From assembly GCA_030268105.1 (NCBI GenBank), contig BSDZ01000045.1:186001-250000 (forward strand): a stretch of DNA of 64,000 nucleotides, read 5' to 3'. The position numbers were made by a program, and so were the translations under genes. This stretch comes from Volvox africanus (lineage: Eukaryota > Chlorophyta > Chlorophyceae > Chlamydomonadales > Volvocaceae). Positions 23,233 to 35,300 of this stretch are shown here, in pieces. How positions within the stretch are numbered: the stretch's first letter is position 1; every line of letters begins with the position of its first letter. Under the pieces are notes generated by a model. It worked only from the letters and a program-made list of their open reading frames with translations. It had not been told where the DNA came from and did not search any database.

Positions 23233-25734
23233 TGCCCTTCGGTCACTTTGAGTATACGGTCCTATCGTTTGGTTTGACTTATGCCCCTGCGACGTTTCAG
23301 GCGGTCATGGACCGAATGTTTAGGCCGTTTATCGACAGGTTCATTGTTTGCTACCTGGATGACATCTTGGTTTATTCTAAGACGCGCGAGGAGCACTTGG
23401 AGCATCTTCGGCTCGTGCTCAACGTTATGAGGCGGGAGCAATTGTTTGCTAAACGCGCCAAATGTTTTTGGGCGCAGCCTCAGGTGGAATATTTGGGCCA
23501 CATTGTGTCGGCCACCGGTGTGAAGATGGACCCGCGGAAGGTCGCCGTGGTTCACGATTGGCTCGCACCTCAGAACCTCACGGAGCTGCGTAAGTTCCTT
23601 GGCTTGACCAATTATTTCCGAAAGTTCATTGAAAAATATTCCATCATTGTGGCCCCGCTTACTAACTTAACTCGCAAAGGTGTTTTCGTTTCGCTCGAGT
23701 CGTGGATGTCGCAATGCCAGCGGGCATTCGAAGAGCTCAAGTGAACCGTTGCCGAAGATGTCACCCTTGCATTCCCTGATTACTCGTTGCCGTTTCGTGT
23801 TGAGGTAGTGTCTGATGCCTCAGTATTTGGAAGCGGCGCTGTATTGTTACAGGAAGGGCGACTGATCGCCTTCACGAGTAAGAAGTTTTCTGGTGTGGAG
23901 ATTCGCTACACCACCGGGGAACAGGAGCTTCTGGCAGTATTGCATGCTTTAAAGGAATGGCGCTGTTACCTCGAGGGACGCCCATTTACTTTAAAAACTG
24001 ACCACAAGCCCCTAACGTTTTTGCAAAGCGTTCCGACGTTGAACCGCCGTCAGGCTAGGTGGATGGAATACCTAGCTAGGTTCGACTGCACCTGGGAGTA
24101 TATTTCTGGTAAATTGAATATTGCCGATGCTCTCAGTCGACATCCGTCGCTACACGCTGCAATTTTGGCAGCGCCCGTCTTGCGACCTCATAACGAGGAG
24201 GTGCCGATCACGACGGACCTCACGGAGCGGTTGAAGGTTGCCTACAACGCAGATGCCTGGTTCTCGGAGCCGGCTAATGTGGAATACCTTCGCAAGCAGA
24301 ATGGCCTTTGGCTACGGACGGAGGGTGCAGCTACGCAAATCGTCGTTCCGAATGACGACGCGCTACGCTACGACATCCTTGCGCGGTTCCACGAGGACCC
24401 GTTAGCAGGACACCCTGGTAGCAAGCGGTTGGTCGAGTTGGTGCAACGTTCCTTTTGGTGGCCTCGTTTGGCTAACGATGCGGCAAACTTCGTACAGACA
24501 TGCAGTCTGTGCCAGCGCAATAAGGCTTTGTCCGGTAAGGGCCATGGGTTGTTGCAACCGTTGCCTGTCCCGGATGCGCCTTGGGAAAGTGTTTCCATGG
24601 AGTTTGTAGTCGTGCTGCCCAAAACTGAGGGGAGATATGATGCGGTGTTCGTAATGGTCGATCGTCTGACTAAGATGGTTCACCTAGCACCATGCACATC
24701 ATCCTGCACGGCTGAGCAAACGGCACGATTGTTTTTCGACAATGTGGTTCGGTTACACGGGGTTCCCAAAAACGTGATCTCGGACCGCGGTGGACAATTC
24801 ACGTCTAAGTTTTGGGAAGCGCTCTGCAAGCTAGTTGGCATGTGCATCAACCTGAGCACGGTGTATCACCCGCAGACTGATGGTCAAACCAAACGCACAA
24901 ACTGCACGTTGGGTGATATGTTGCGCAATTATGCTGGTCGCACACCTCTCGTTTGGGATACATATTTGACTGCGGCAGAATTCGCGCTTAACAACGCTGT
25001 TAACCGCTCTACAGGCAAAAGTCCGTTCTTTCTCAACTACGGATTTCATCCCGCGGTACCCGTGTGGCGTGAGTTGGAAGTGAACGTGCCTGCTGCTAAG
25101 ATCTTTGCCAAGTCTTTTATGTCCCATATCACAGACGCGAAGTCATGTTTGGACGCGGCGCAGCAACGAACGACGGAATACTACAACAAATCCAAGCAGG
25201 ATGTGACGTTTTCAGAAGGGCAACTCGTGTTGCTAAGCACCAAGAACTCGGTTCCTTGGCCGACGGATCCCGAAAACTCTTACCCCGCTGGATTGGTCCG
25301 TATCCTGTCGTGCGCATGGTTGGGAATGTGGCTGTGGAGCTTGCATTGCCCGCTGATATGACCATTCACCCCACGTTTCACATATCGCTTGTCCGTCCTT
25401 ATCGTGGTACGGAACCCGTCCCTGAGCCTGCTAACGCCCCTGCAGCGATCGAACCAGTTCCCGAGACCTGGATCGCTGGCAAACAGAAGTTTTATGATGT
25501 GGAGCGGGTGTTAGATTATCGTGCACGTCGTGTGGGCCGACACCGACGTAAGCGGACAGTACACGAGTACTTGGTCAAGTGGACAGGGTATACCAGTGAG
25601 CACAACTCATGGGAACCGGCACGCAACTTCTCGCGGGACATGAAACTCCTGCTCGAGGAAGCCCGCAAACGTGCCACGCAAGCCCAATGACCCTGCAGTC
25701 GATGCTGTATGAAGCAGCGAGGACGCTGCATACG

Positions 25735-25748
25735 GCAGGGGGGATAAT
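25735..25748 (+). other. polypurine tract of element 1
   Basis: GCAGGGGGGATAAT directly before the TG of the 3' LTR, the usual place of the plus-strand primer. The same tract lies beside the 3' LTR of element 2 on the minus strand. Confidence 0.75.
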
Positions 25749-26584
25749 TGTTGTGCTACGGTTCGTTTCCCGCTGATGCGTAGGTCAGTGCGACGCTACG
25801 AGGCGAAGTGCTATTTTGATGAACGCATAAACGATCAATGCATATGAATGAACTTGCATGATATAAATGTATTCGTATACATTTATATATACGCATTTGG
25901 CATGACACCATTATCCATCGCGACATCGCATCATGGCAAATCCGCCTAGCATGCATGGAATACCGAATCATTGAAGTGCGCATTATGCTCGTGCTACGAA
26001 ACGATGAGTAATATTATTGGATATAATATTACTTCATTACAGCACACGTTGAAAGCGCCGCACCCGTCGCGATACATGCCTTGCAACCGAATATTGTTAT
26101 TCGGACCCTTGCATCATGCGAATGCCGGAAAGGCTTATACGTTGTTATGCTTGGACATCGCCTATACGCAGTAGGGTTGTCACACTTAGGATCGGCCTCC
26201 TAGTGTGAATCGTACGACATTGTGATGCTGCGAGTATAACAGATGCGAGGACGGCTAAGCAAGATAAGACATTCGATACCGGAGAACACTCGTGTGTTCT
26301 ACGCTATTATTACTATACGCTATTCTACTTAGCCCGAGCTAAGCCTAAACTTCGCTATTCACCGCCGCGTGATGATTGCTTGCTTCCGGCGCTGACGGCG
26401 ATTACGTCCATTGCACCGCTTCGATCTGTAAGACTGTAAGTTATATCTCTTCTTGTCTTGAAGTCTTCCGCTGTCTCTGTTTGCTCGCGCTTGCCTTGCT
26501 GTACTTGCAAGTGCTCGCGCATCGGTGTCGAAAGCCTTCAGACGCACAGATACTTATGAGCAAACACGAAGGAGAGGTACAACA
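25749..26584 (+). repeat. 3' LTR of element 1
   Basis: 836 bp from TGTTG to CAACA, followed by the right ACACG target duplication at 26585-26589. Confidence 0.95.
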
Positions 26585-26589
26585 ACACG

Positions 26590-27606
26590 TACGGCAACAC
26601 ACTTCCACAATATAAAAGGTGCAGAAACACCATATCAGCATCTCAAGGGGCCTTTGTGGCTCTCAACTACTACATTCGGAGGATCTACTCAGCGCTAATG
26701 ATTGCTCGCTCGCTCACAAGAATGATGACCGAGCAAGCCCCGGCATGTCCACCAGGATTCCGTACACAGATGGTGGATTATGTTATTCCATAAAATGTCA
26801 TCAGGCATGGGCTAGGGTTTAGGGGTTTGAAGACCTAGCTAAGTAGCTGCGTCATCCGCTGCCAAACCCTATTTAAGTACAGATCCGCCGACGTACGGCG
26901 GTATCAATCATGGTTTACGCCAGCGGCGGCTATATATGTCCGCTACTGGACGTGGGCAGCAGCGAGCCAGCAGCCTGTCTCTGCCAAACATCATTGCGTC
27001 TACCTCTCCATGCATGGATGTCCGACATTCAGAACATACAGCAGATTCGATGGAGCTGTCGGATTCGGGCCTCTGAACGAATGATCGTCGATTGCGTGGT
27101 CGGACACATACATATTCCTTCCATGCCTGCCGTGCGTGCATGCGTGCAGGGAGATACGATGACAACGTGCCTATATAGCATTTGTGAACAAAGAACACGC
27201 ACGAGCATTAGCTGATTGCCTGCGCGAGCATGCATGCAGGCATCACGAGCATCAGTTATTGCGTGCTTCGCTCGCTTATCATAAGCAACGCGAAGGGTGT
27301 TTTTCGAGTCGAGCGACGACATCTTTCAATGTTCATTGTATCCTTCATTCGTTCATTCTCATATTCCATGCGTTACATGCTGACGTGGCGGACATATGCG
27401 TACGATAACTGCATGCATTTTCGATGTTGTGTTTCCGCGTGCTGCTGGCTGGATATGTTTTTATAACCGTTGGATGACCAATCAATAGTTGATGAAATCA
27501 AACTTTATTTACAGATCTTCGTAAATATTGGAAACTTTTGTATCGATTGATCGTTAAAAGATGTGTGCATCATCTTTTGCGGGGCTGCTCCCTGCTGCTC
27601 ATCATC
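26590..27606. other. intergenic, no gene seen
   Basis: Host DNA to the right of element 1. It has a TATAAAA-like string near 26611 and several CATGCATG-type palindromes, but I see no exon chain. I searched it for PNG1 continuation without result. Confidence 0.45.
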
Positions 27607-29708
27607 ATGGGCGGCAACTTTGCTGCCATCGCTGCCGCGGATCGCCTTTATCAGCGCGCACGGCGCTTGCTCCTGTGAACGGCGAAAAGAAGTTTCAAGG
27701 GACCTCACTTTTGGCACTGGCAGGTACGTTTTTAAGCATCAATTATAACGCATCGGCAGGTTACCAATGTTTGGGGCAGAAGAGGCGGCCCATTATGCTG
27801 CTTCGCTGCGCCGTTCGTTCTGTCCAAGTACGTGGATTCGCCATAAACCCTAATGATAATCACAACCGTCGTCTTACCATTTTTGGAGCTACTAATGCTG
27901 AACGATACTGCTATATTATTAATACGACCGCCGCTTGTCCAGCCCCGAAGACGTAATCAACATCGTTGCCGCCTCCACCAACGCAGCTCACGACAGCAAT
28001 GGTGGGAAGGCCGCCGGGTGGGAAGGCGGTGACCCTGGCATGCAGCAGCCGCGTGGTGGTATCAGCAAAAGTAGCAAGGGCGCGTCTTTGGAGGGTCAGC
28101 AGCAGCAGCAGGTGTGGTGGGCTTCCGTAATGCCCTGCTGCCCTATTTGTTACTCCGTAACATATATGTCGAAACCCGAACCCGAGAGGGAGGAGGGGTG
28201 ACTGGATGATGCATGGCTGGATGGTAGGTTTTATCACATGTGATTACTATCTAGCGGTAAATGATGGCAGCGAGCGAGCCCAGTTTACTTAGAGCATTAT
28301 TTCAGTAAGCCCCACGCATGTAACGACTTTTTAACGACCTTTATAACGACCCCTCGTGAATGCGCGGCCGGGGCGGCCTGCTGTCGAAGGGGGGTACTGA
28401 TTGCCCGCCATCTAGATAATATATAAACAGATACAAACATATATAAACATATAAACATAAAATATATAAAATACATATATATGATCCTATATGAAAAAAC
28501 CTAAATATATGTAGGTACCATTTCGCTGCACGAGCATGGAAGGAAATGCCTTCCATTTGCACGCATGCCACCGTTGTCCGCCGCCGCTGCTGCCGCCGCC
28601 GCCGCCGCCACCTGGAGCCGCTGAGATATAACGGACATACAGGCATGCATGTGGCGCCGCCATTTCCACTCAATTATGAAAGAAAGAAGATGTTATTATT
28701 TATTTCCAAGGTCGACCCTCAGCAGTGACTCAGCGAGACGAGTTGCCTGACGTGTCTATCCTGTAACGTCCATCGCTCTACCCCACATACACCCCGCCGA
28801 TGTTGCTTTCCTCAATGCCTCTCACCGCGCCCCCAGCCGCAACAGCAGTACGAGCAGCAGCGGCGGCGGGATCTGTCATCACATGCGGATCCTGACCTCC
28901 GTACTGGGCGGGCCGGTGCAAGTGAGGCCGGGTCTGCTGGGCAGCACAGTGGTCGGTGAGTATGTATTGGTGGTACGATCGGTACTGGCTTCCCCACATG
29001 CAGGAAATGATAGATCTGGATGAAATCGTTAGGTAGCTAACGAGCTGGGCGTTTAGCTAGAATATTATATTTAGATGTTTATATATCACATATTCATATA
29101 TTTATGTATTCATATATTATATATTTTTGTATGATATATTATTGCCGATATTTCGTTACCCATACTATGTGGTATGTAAATTTGTATTTATACCAGAACA
29201 GTAGTCCACATATCTGCCTCTGTAACGTACGACACAAGTTAGGATTCGAATGCCCGAATCTAGATGGAGAGCTCCTCTTTACAAATGTCATGTTTGTCTG
29301 TCTGTCTGATGAGTGACTGATGATGACAAATACACGTCTTGCCCCACACCGACATACAACGTCAATCTACCGATCTATCTCTATCTCTAATATTAAACAT
29401 ACACAATCCTTTTCATCATCATCTTCTTCTTCTTCTTCAGTACCAGCAGCAGCAGCAGCAGCAGGATCGGCGACATCACGGGTGCCGGGGATGTTTCCAG
29501 CGTTTCCGACGACGAGGCGGCGGCCCTGATGGTGGGCGCCGATGCGGTGGAGGATCTGGAGCTGGTGGCGGAGGAGGAAGCGGCGGCGGCGGCGCTGGCG
29601 GCGGCGGCGGCGGCAGCAGGCTCGGGACCAGATGAGGGCGGCGGCCGCTCCGGGCCGATCTGGCGGCATGACGTGGCCCCGCAGGCAGGTGGCGGCGCAG
29701 GGGCGTGA
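27607..29708 (+). CDS. small unrecognised gene (about 199 aa)
   Basis: Four exons join with consistent phases: 27607-27674, 27943-28111, 28837-28955 and 29465-29708. The sum is exactly 200 codons including the TGA at 29706-29708. The N-terminus MGGNFAAIAAADRLYQRARR is helix-like, and the first junction gives RRLLLPEDVINIVAAST. The middle is Gln-rich (YEQQRRRDL), and the C-terminal exon is acidic with a poly-Ala run (VSDDEAAALMVGADAVEDLE). I do not recognise the family. The start ATG is a guess; upstream exons are possible. The orientation matches the PNG1 fragment upstream of the retrotransposons, but the protein does not look like the missing PNG1 core. Confidence 0.5.
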
Positions 29709-30016
29709 GGCGGGAAGATACGGCACTTGCATATGTATGTGTATCGATATATAGGGGGGAATGTATAACCTCAATGAATACATATTTATTAAAGAAGTGT
29801 GCGTGTGTGTACAATACGTAGTTAGGATTGGTTACGTATCTTACGCAACGTATCTGCTTGTACGGCATCCATCCATCGATGTGTCCGTTCGTCAGCATTT
29901 ATGTACCACATGCTTGTCAAAGTCAACAAATGTATGGTTGTATGGGAGGGCGCACCAGCCAGGTGGCTGAATAAACCAATCTGTCTACCTGGCTTTACAA
30001 ATGCATGCATATGACG

Positions 30017-30341
30017 GGGTGTTACACTGTGGCTGAGCGACTTGCCCTGAGAGGACGAGCACCTACTGGGGGCCCTGACCACCGGGCCGAACCACATACA
30101 GCGCAGGGAGGGACATGTACATGTATATACGTATATATATACATATACATATACATATATACATATATATGAACCATAAATATATAAACCCTATACCTTA
30201 CACATATACATATGATTATATATACATATAATTGTGTGTAGCACATTTGGTGCTACACTCCTGTGGGCGACTTGCCCTGCAAGGACGAGCACGGGGGCGG
30301 GGGCCCGATGAGGCCTAACCATAACGCAGGGGGAGAACACG
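30017..30341. repeat. two diverged ~95-bp repeat copies around AT-rich DNA
   Basis: Copy 1 (about 30017-30117) and copy 2 (about 30248-30341) share GACTTGCCCTG, GGACGAGCAC and CGCAGGG blocks in the same order. A TATACATA-rich spacer lies between them. They could be two copies of an unknown short interspersed element or a duplicated RNA-type sequence; no family is recognised. Confidence 0.5.
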
Positions 30342-30349
30342 CGGCTTTG

Positions 30350-30403
30350 TGTGTATGTGTATGTGTGTGTGTTTGTGTGTGTGTGTGTGGATGTTTGTGT
30401 GTG

Positions 30404-30444
<41 letters not shown>
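30350..30444. repeat. (TG)n microsatellite
   Basis: About 95 bp of GT dinucleotides with scattered TTTG interruptions. Not coding. Confidence 0.95.
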
Positions 30445-32391
30445 CACTCTTATCACGGGGTTGGGGCCCGGGCAGCCGCTCGCGAATGGTAACCTCCCCC
30501 GCAGTCGTCATCGAAAGGGGGGATATGTCGCTGCCACAGCACGCGCACGCAGGCAGATGCCCTTAACTGCGTGCGTGTGTGAGAGCACTACTAATACTCA
30601 AGGCAATTGAAGCAAGACACGTTTTTGCATCCTAACTGTACGTAGTGTTCAGTACAGCAGTTAAGCAACCAACAACTTACGTAACTACTGCCGGCCGTAC
30701 GTTTCGTACTGCATGTAGGGTCGACTGTGGACCGGGGACATAGACCGAGCTGACATAGGCTGCGGGCAGACGCACACGCAGGCGGGAGAGCAGGGTTGTA
30801 CGATTCACGATCATCAGCTCGATGCGTCCTAGGCTGATCAAATGCGGCGGTCTGTAGGATGTACACACATGGTACGTATGTATGTACATACGTCGTACAT
30901 TACATGTTGCGATGCCAAATGAGCTAGCTGTTGGCTATTGCGTTGATACTGAATCCTCCGTGTAAACCACATCTATCTAACAGGCCATTAAGAGTAAAGA
31001 ACTTGGGAAAAGAACACACGGGCGCGTGGAGGGCGGGAATTCGTGTATAAAAATGCTGAGGGGATGAAACTGATCAACACGAAGCAAGGCGAGTGGTGAC
31101 GATGAGGGGGAAGATAGGTGGGCGCCAGGAGGTGGTTGCAACTAGCTCTGCCGGGTAGAGAGGGGGCACACGCCCCGTCAGGGCACAGGAGGGTTCAGGG
31201 CATCCTTGTTCATTCCGTATATTGGATTGGGTGATATATTCAACTTTTTCCACCATCTCAAATGATATTTGGGTTCATATGCAGTGATCATATATGCAGT
31301 CTAAAAAGTGCAGTCAAGGAAGCAGCCAGCTTGTCTGTCATGCTGCAGAGGTGTTGATCATCACCCAAATTGAACGTGGGAAGTAATGGAATAAGTACGG
31401 ATGGGGGGGGTGAGGAGACTGCATTTGCTTTATCGTGTTATCGTGTCCGTCCAAATGCCACCAATAATCACATGGATGCCATATTTGGTACGGCCCGGGC
31501 TGATATGGGGGTTCGTCCGACAGATTGACGAATGTCCGCGCGGAATGATGCCAGCTGGTTGTGCATAAGAGGCAGGGCCGCCGTCGCCTGAACCGGGACG
31601 GTAACGACTGCATGCATCATTCCTTATACGAAATCATGCGCCTTGCGGAGAGATACAGTAACGGCATAACACTAGCTTCAAGCATTAAGCTGGCGTTAGC
31701 GCTTAGCTTGCCGAAGTAATAACCGCAGGTTATAACTACCGAAACGACCCATGAACCGTAACGAGCAGAACCGTTATGAAAGCTCTTTGACCCTTCGTGC
31801 GTGGACCATAAAAATTTAATGTTGTAAATTGTAATGTCTCTTGCATTCATAAATGCATCACTATTCCTAGGCTTTTTCAAAGGCAAAGACGACCTTTTTA
31901 CATGCCACGATACCTGAACTCACATCGCATCAGGAGCAAATGATTATATCGAAATATGTAAGATAAACTTAACAGCATAATGGTGAATGATGTTCCGTAG
32001 GCTGCATGCAACATCAACTTGTAACGGCTTCGTACAGCTGTCCTATTTCCTGAGAGCTGGGACTGATGCTGATACGGGCATCGCAACTCCAGAATGCAAA
32101 CTATCAGTGCGTTTTAATGCATATTGAAATGGGCCGATTCCGCCTGCTACTACTCTAGAAATCCTGCGCAGATTGTATTGTATTTACGACAGCGCATAGG
32201 TTTGACGATAGCAGAGCCCTTTGTGAGTTATGAAATCAATTCCTAGTTACAGCGGGCAAAAGCACATTCCTGACGCGCTGCGGTCTACAAGTTCTCAGTC
32301 GCTTTAATACGGTAGCTTTTGCGTCCGGCCCACAATGGAGCTCAATGCGGGCAGTAGGGACCAATAAAGTATGGTATTAGGCTTATCGATA
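30445..32391. other. intergenic, no gene seen
   Basis: No spliced coding chain was found. The part just before 32392 is presumably the promoter and 5' UTR of FIP1, but I see no clear TATA motif at a fixed distance. Confidence 0.45.
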
Positions 32392-35300
32392 ATGGCTGAC
32401 GACGATGAATTTGGCGCACTCTTCGGTGCCCCTGGGGTCCCTGTGCCGCAGCCCCTTTCATTACCGCTTCCAAAACGTACGTCTCAACATCGTGTGAAAG
32501 ATCAAAATCGGATTATCATTGTTGTTCTGAGTACACGGGAAGGTATCTTCACAAATTTGCTCGTGATTCGCAGCAGCCAATGGGCCCTTGATCAAAGGCG
32601 AGAAGGATGCGGAAGAGGACGCTGAAGTTTATATGCAGGTATAGTTCATGTAATGGCTTTTATACCATTGGGGGGCCGATGTCCCCGGCGGACAAGAAAC
32701 CTGACCCGTGTTATGTCTCATCGCTTTGAATTTGCGCTGTAGCTTGAGGCATTTGATGTTGATAATTCGACTACCAAGTGCGTTACGTTGCGGTGCGGGT
32801 GCCATGTCCAAGGTCCTGCCGATCACTTTATACATTCCATGTAGACGGGTTCACCAACGCCGCATGCCGCAATGACCACGTTCCCGACCCGTGCTGGGTT
32901 TGTGTGGCACGTGGCCCGGTATCCCCCTCCATCATCCTGAGTCCGGACCGGGTTCCTTTTTCCTCCGCTCACCCCACTGGAAGGATCTGGTGCGAAAGTG
33001 AACTGCTGAACCGTGAGCCCGCGAACTGGCCACGTGGGAAAGGGGGTAATACGCAATCAACATATCAGCATGTCGTTTCTGAAACCACCCGTCCGAATCC
33101 TGGAAAGCGCAGATGCCGTTCCTCCACGTGCTCATGCGCAAACCCCGAGCTAACCCTTCCCTAACCCCCATCCCCCCTTTCCGTCCCCCCTCCGTCTCTC
33201 CCTCCCCCCCTTCCCATCATCGGCATCAACCCGACCCGACCGGGACTCAGCTGTTTGGGTCGGCTCCCGCAGTGCAGCTTCTGTCGCGTTTCGCTGGCGT
33301 GAAGCCGGTGATGCCCCTGGCGGTGCTGCCGCAGGTGCCGCCGGGCCCACGACCCTCCCTGGCGCCATCCTCAACCAGTGAGCGCATCCGCCGCCGCTGC
33401 TGTGTGATTCTGCCGTACCAGCTGCTGCCAAGCAAGCTGTTATTCCCTCTTATCGCTTTTAGGCTCTTTAGCAAGTGTTGGGGTGTTACCCGCCTGGTGT
33501 TTATTCAAGCGGCTTTCCCGAACTTCGTGATTTTACTGAAGTGACCAGTTTGGAGTCTTCAGCCTTGTCTGCAAGTTACCAGTGGCAAGTGCTGAGCAGC
33601 ACGCGGGGTATGATAGGGGCCCTATGATACCACCATCACCACCAACACCACCACCATCAACACCATACACACTATGGTGGACACTATTAAGGGATGAAAT
33701 CCACACAATACCCGGTTCGGGCGGGACGTGGGTGTAGGTTGTCAGGTAGGGTTGTGGTAACGGAAGCGCCTGCCTTTGTGCATGTACTGCAATGCCACCT
33801 CCGCAGCTGGTGTACGGCACAGTGGGTCAGTTGCCCCGCCACCCAGCCCTGGAGCTGCCGGTAGCGGTCGGGGAGCGCTGGTTATCCGGCTGGAGGGGGG
33901 GGGCACGGAGAGCGGGGTTACTGCCGTACCGCCTCCGCCGCCCCTGGCCCCATCGGCGCCCCAGGTAAGGGGACTTTGCTGGGACCATTACGATATTGAA
34001 GTCGTTAGTCGGTAAGTTTGTTGTTGATTAGTTTGCTGGTTGTCATGGTGAGGGGCCTTATGTCCTTTGCTCCGCGATTGTTTGTTCGCGCCTATCTCTC
34101 CCCCCCCCTCTTAACCCCCCCCTCACCCGCACGGGTGTGCTGGGTATTGGTTTCCTCTCATTCACATTCACTTTCGACACCCCCCTTCGCGGCCGCATCT
34201 CGCCAACCGCCAGCCTCCTGAAGCTAAAGAGGCGGAAGACGCGGACTTCGACGTGGTGGATTTGGAGGTCGATACGGTGGTTCTGGCCCAGCAGCAGGGG
34301 GCGACGGGGGGGACGACAGCGGCGGGTCCAGCGGCGGCGGCGGCGGCCGGGACAGTACGGCCGGGCTCCGCCGGGAGTGGTTCACATGGGCCTGGTGCCG
34401 TTCCCGCTCTGCCCGGTCCGAACGGGCCGGCGGAGGCGGCGGGCTCTAAGCCGCGCCCGCCCGGGGCGCCTCAGCCGGGGGCGGCACCCGGTCAGCCGGG
34501 AGCAACCCCCCCGGGTGGGTGGGTGGGTGGGGGGTACATGGGTGGGTGTGCTGCAGAGCTGCGGGAGGGTTAGCCGGGTATGGGGTGTAGGAGGCGGGTG
34601 TCAGTGATCATCCCTCCCTCATCCTGATCTCCATCGCAGATTCAACAGCAGCAACATGTTTGTGGTGTATGTGTGTGTGGGGGGGGGGAGGTGTTTCGCG
34701 CGTCCACCCCGTCGAGCTTCTTCCCGGATGTCTCACCCTGGCTAGCCATGTTGGCTCCGAAACCCATCAGGAGGCGCCTCTCACCTGGGGACCTCCTCCG
34801 CCCTCTGGGATCTGGATCTGGATCTGGATCTGGGAATGAGTGAGAGCAGCCCCAGAGGGGTGAAGGCTTTGGGCGTTTGCTTCATCCCGTCTCCAGCCCC
34901 GTCTTCCAGCCCCCTCCTGCCCGCCCCCTCTCCCGCCACCCTCCTGCCGCAGGACCCCGGCCTCCATCCGCTGCACCGCCTCCAGCTGCTCCGGGCTCAG
35001 CGCCCCTCCCTGGACCCCGACCGCAGTTCGGTCCCGGCCCTCCAGGGGGGAGACCCTTCCTGCCACGTCAGCCGCAGCCCGTGTACGGTACGTTCCTTTT
35101 TCTCTCTACTGCTGCTGCTGCTGCAGCTGTGTGTGTGTTTCAAAGGGGGGTCCTCTCCGCCTCTTCTCCGCGTGTGTGTGTTTGTGTCGGTGTTTCCACG
35201 CGTCCTAGGTGGGGAGTATGGTGAAGGGGAAGAACGCAGGCGTTCGCTGCGCAATGTGTAAGTCCGCTGCATGGAAGGAGAAGGCGGCCTTTTGCAAAAG

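Larger units (their letters stand above)
14854..25690 (+). pseudogene. pol of element 1, split by element 2
   Basis: The frame is open directly after the gag amber codon and in the same phase. Protease: DTGAS at 15490. RT: first part to 16456 ([32 protein letters not shown]), resuming at 23233 with [13 protein letters not shown] and YLDDILVY. RNase H: near 23800-24150. Integrase: the HHCC finger ([10 protein letters not shown] ... CSLCQRN) is intact, and the catalytic core reads MEF at 24597-24605 where element 2 has MDF, and DGQTKRTN where the third catalytic residue is normally Glu. The C-terminal chromodomain spans about 25494-25640 ([14 protein letters not shown] to [11 protein letters not shown]). 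A TGA at 23742-23744 and a one-base loss near 25247 (after STKN) break the frame. Element 2 was inserted after KTAF at 16456. Confidence 0.93.
12318..26584 (+). mobile_element. chromovirus Ty3/gypsy LTR retrotransposon, element 1 (interrupted)
   Basis: The element has LTRs at 12318-13151 and 25749-26584, a primer-binding site, gag, pol (protease, RT, RNase H, integrase, chromodomain) and a purine tract GCAGGGGGGATAAT just before the 3' LTR. A 5-bp duplication ACACG flanks it. Element 2 sits inside it at 16457-23227 in the opposite direction; without that insertion element 1 is about 7.49 kb. The coding part is dead: in-frame stops at 14143 (TAG), 14302 (TGA) and 23742 (TGA), a one-base deletion near 25247, plus the insertion itself. 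The C-terminal chromodomain (after integrase) places it among chromoviruses, which are thought to target modified histones. Confidence 0.95.

Noticed and set aside
28837..28955. YEQQRRRDL-type exon as the C-terminus of PNG1
   Set aside because: It resembles the tail of plant PNGases only loosely, and in-phase joining to 27607-28111 gives a separate small protein instead.
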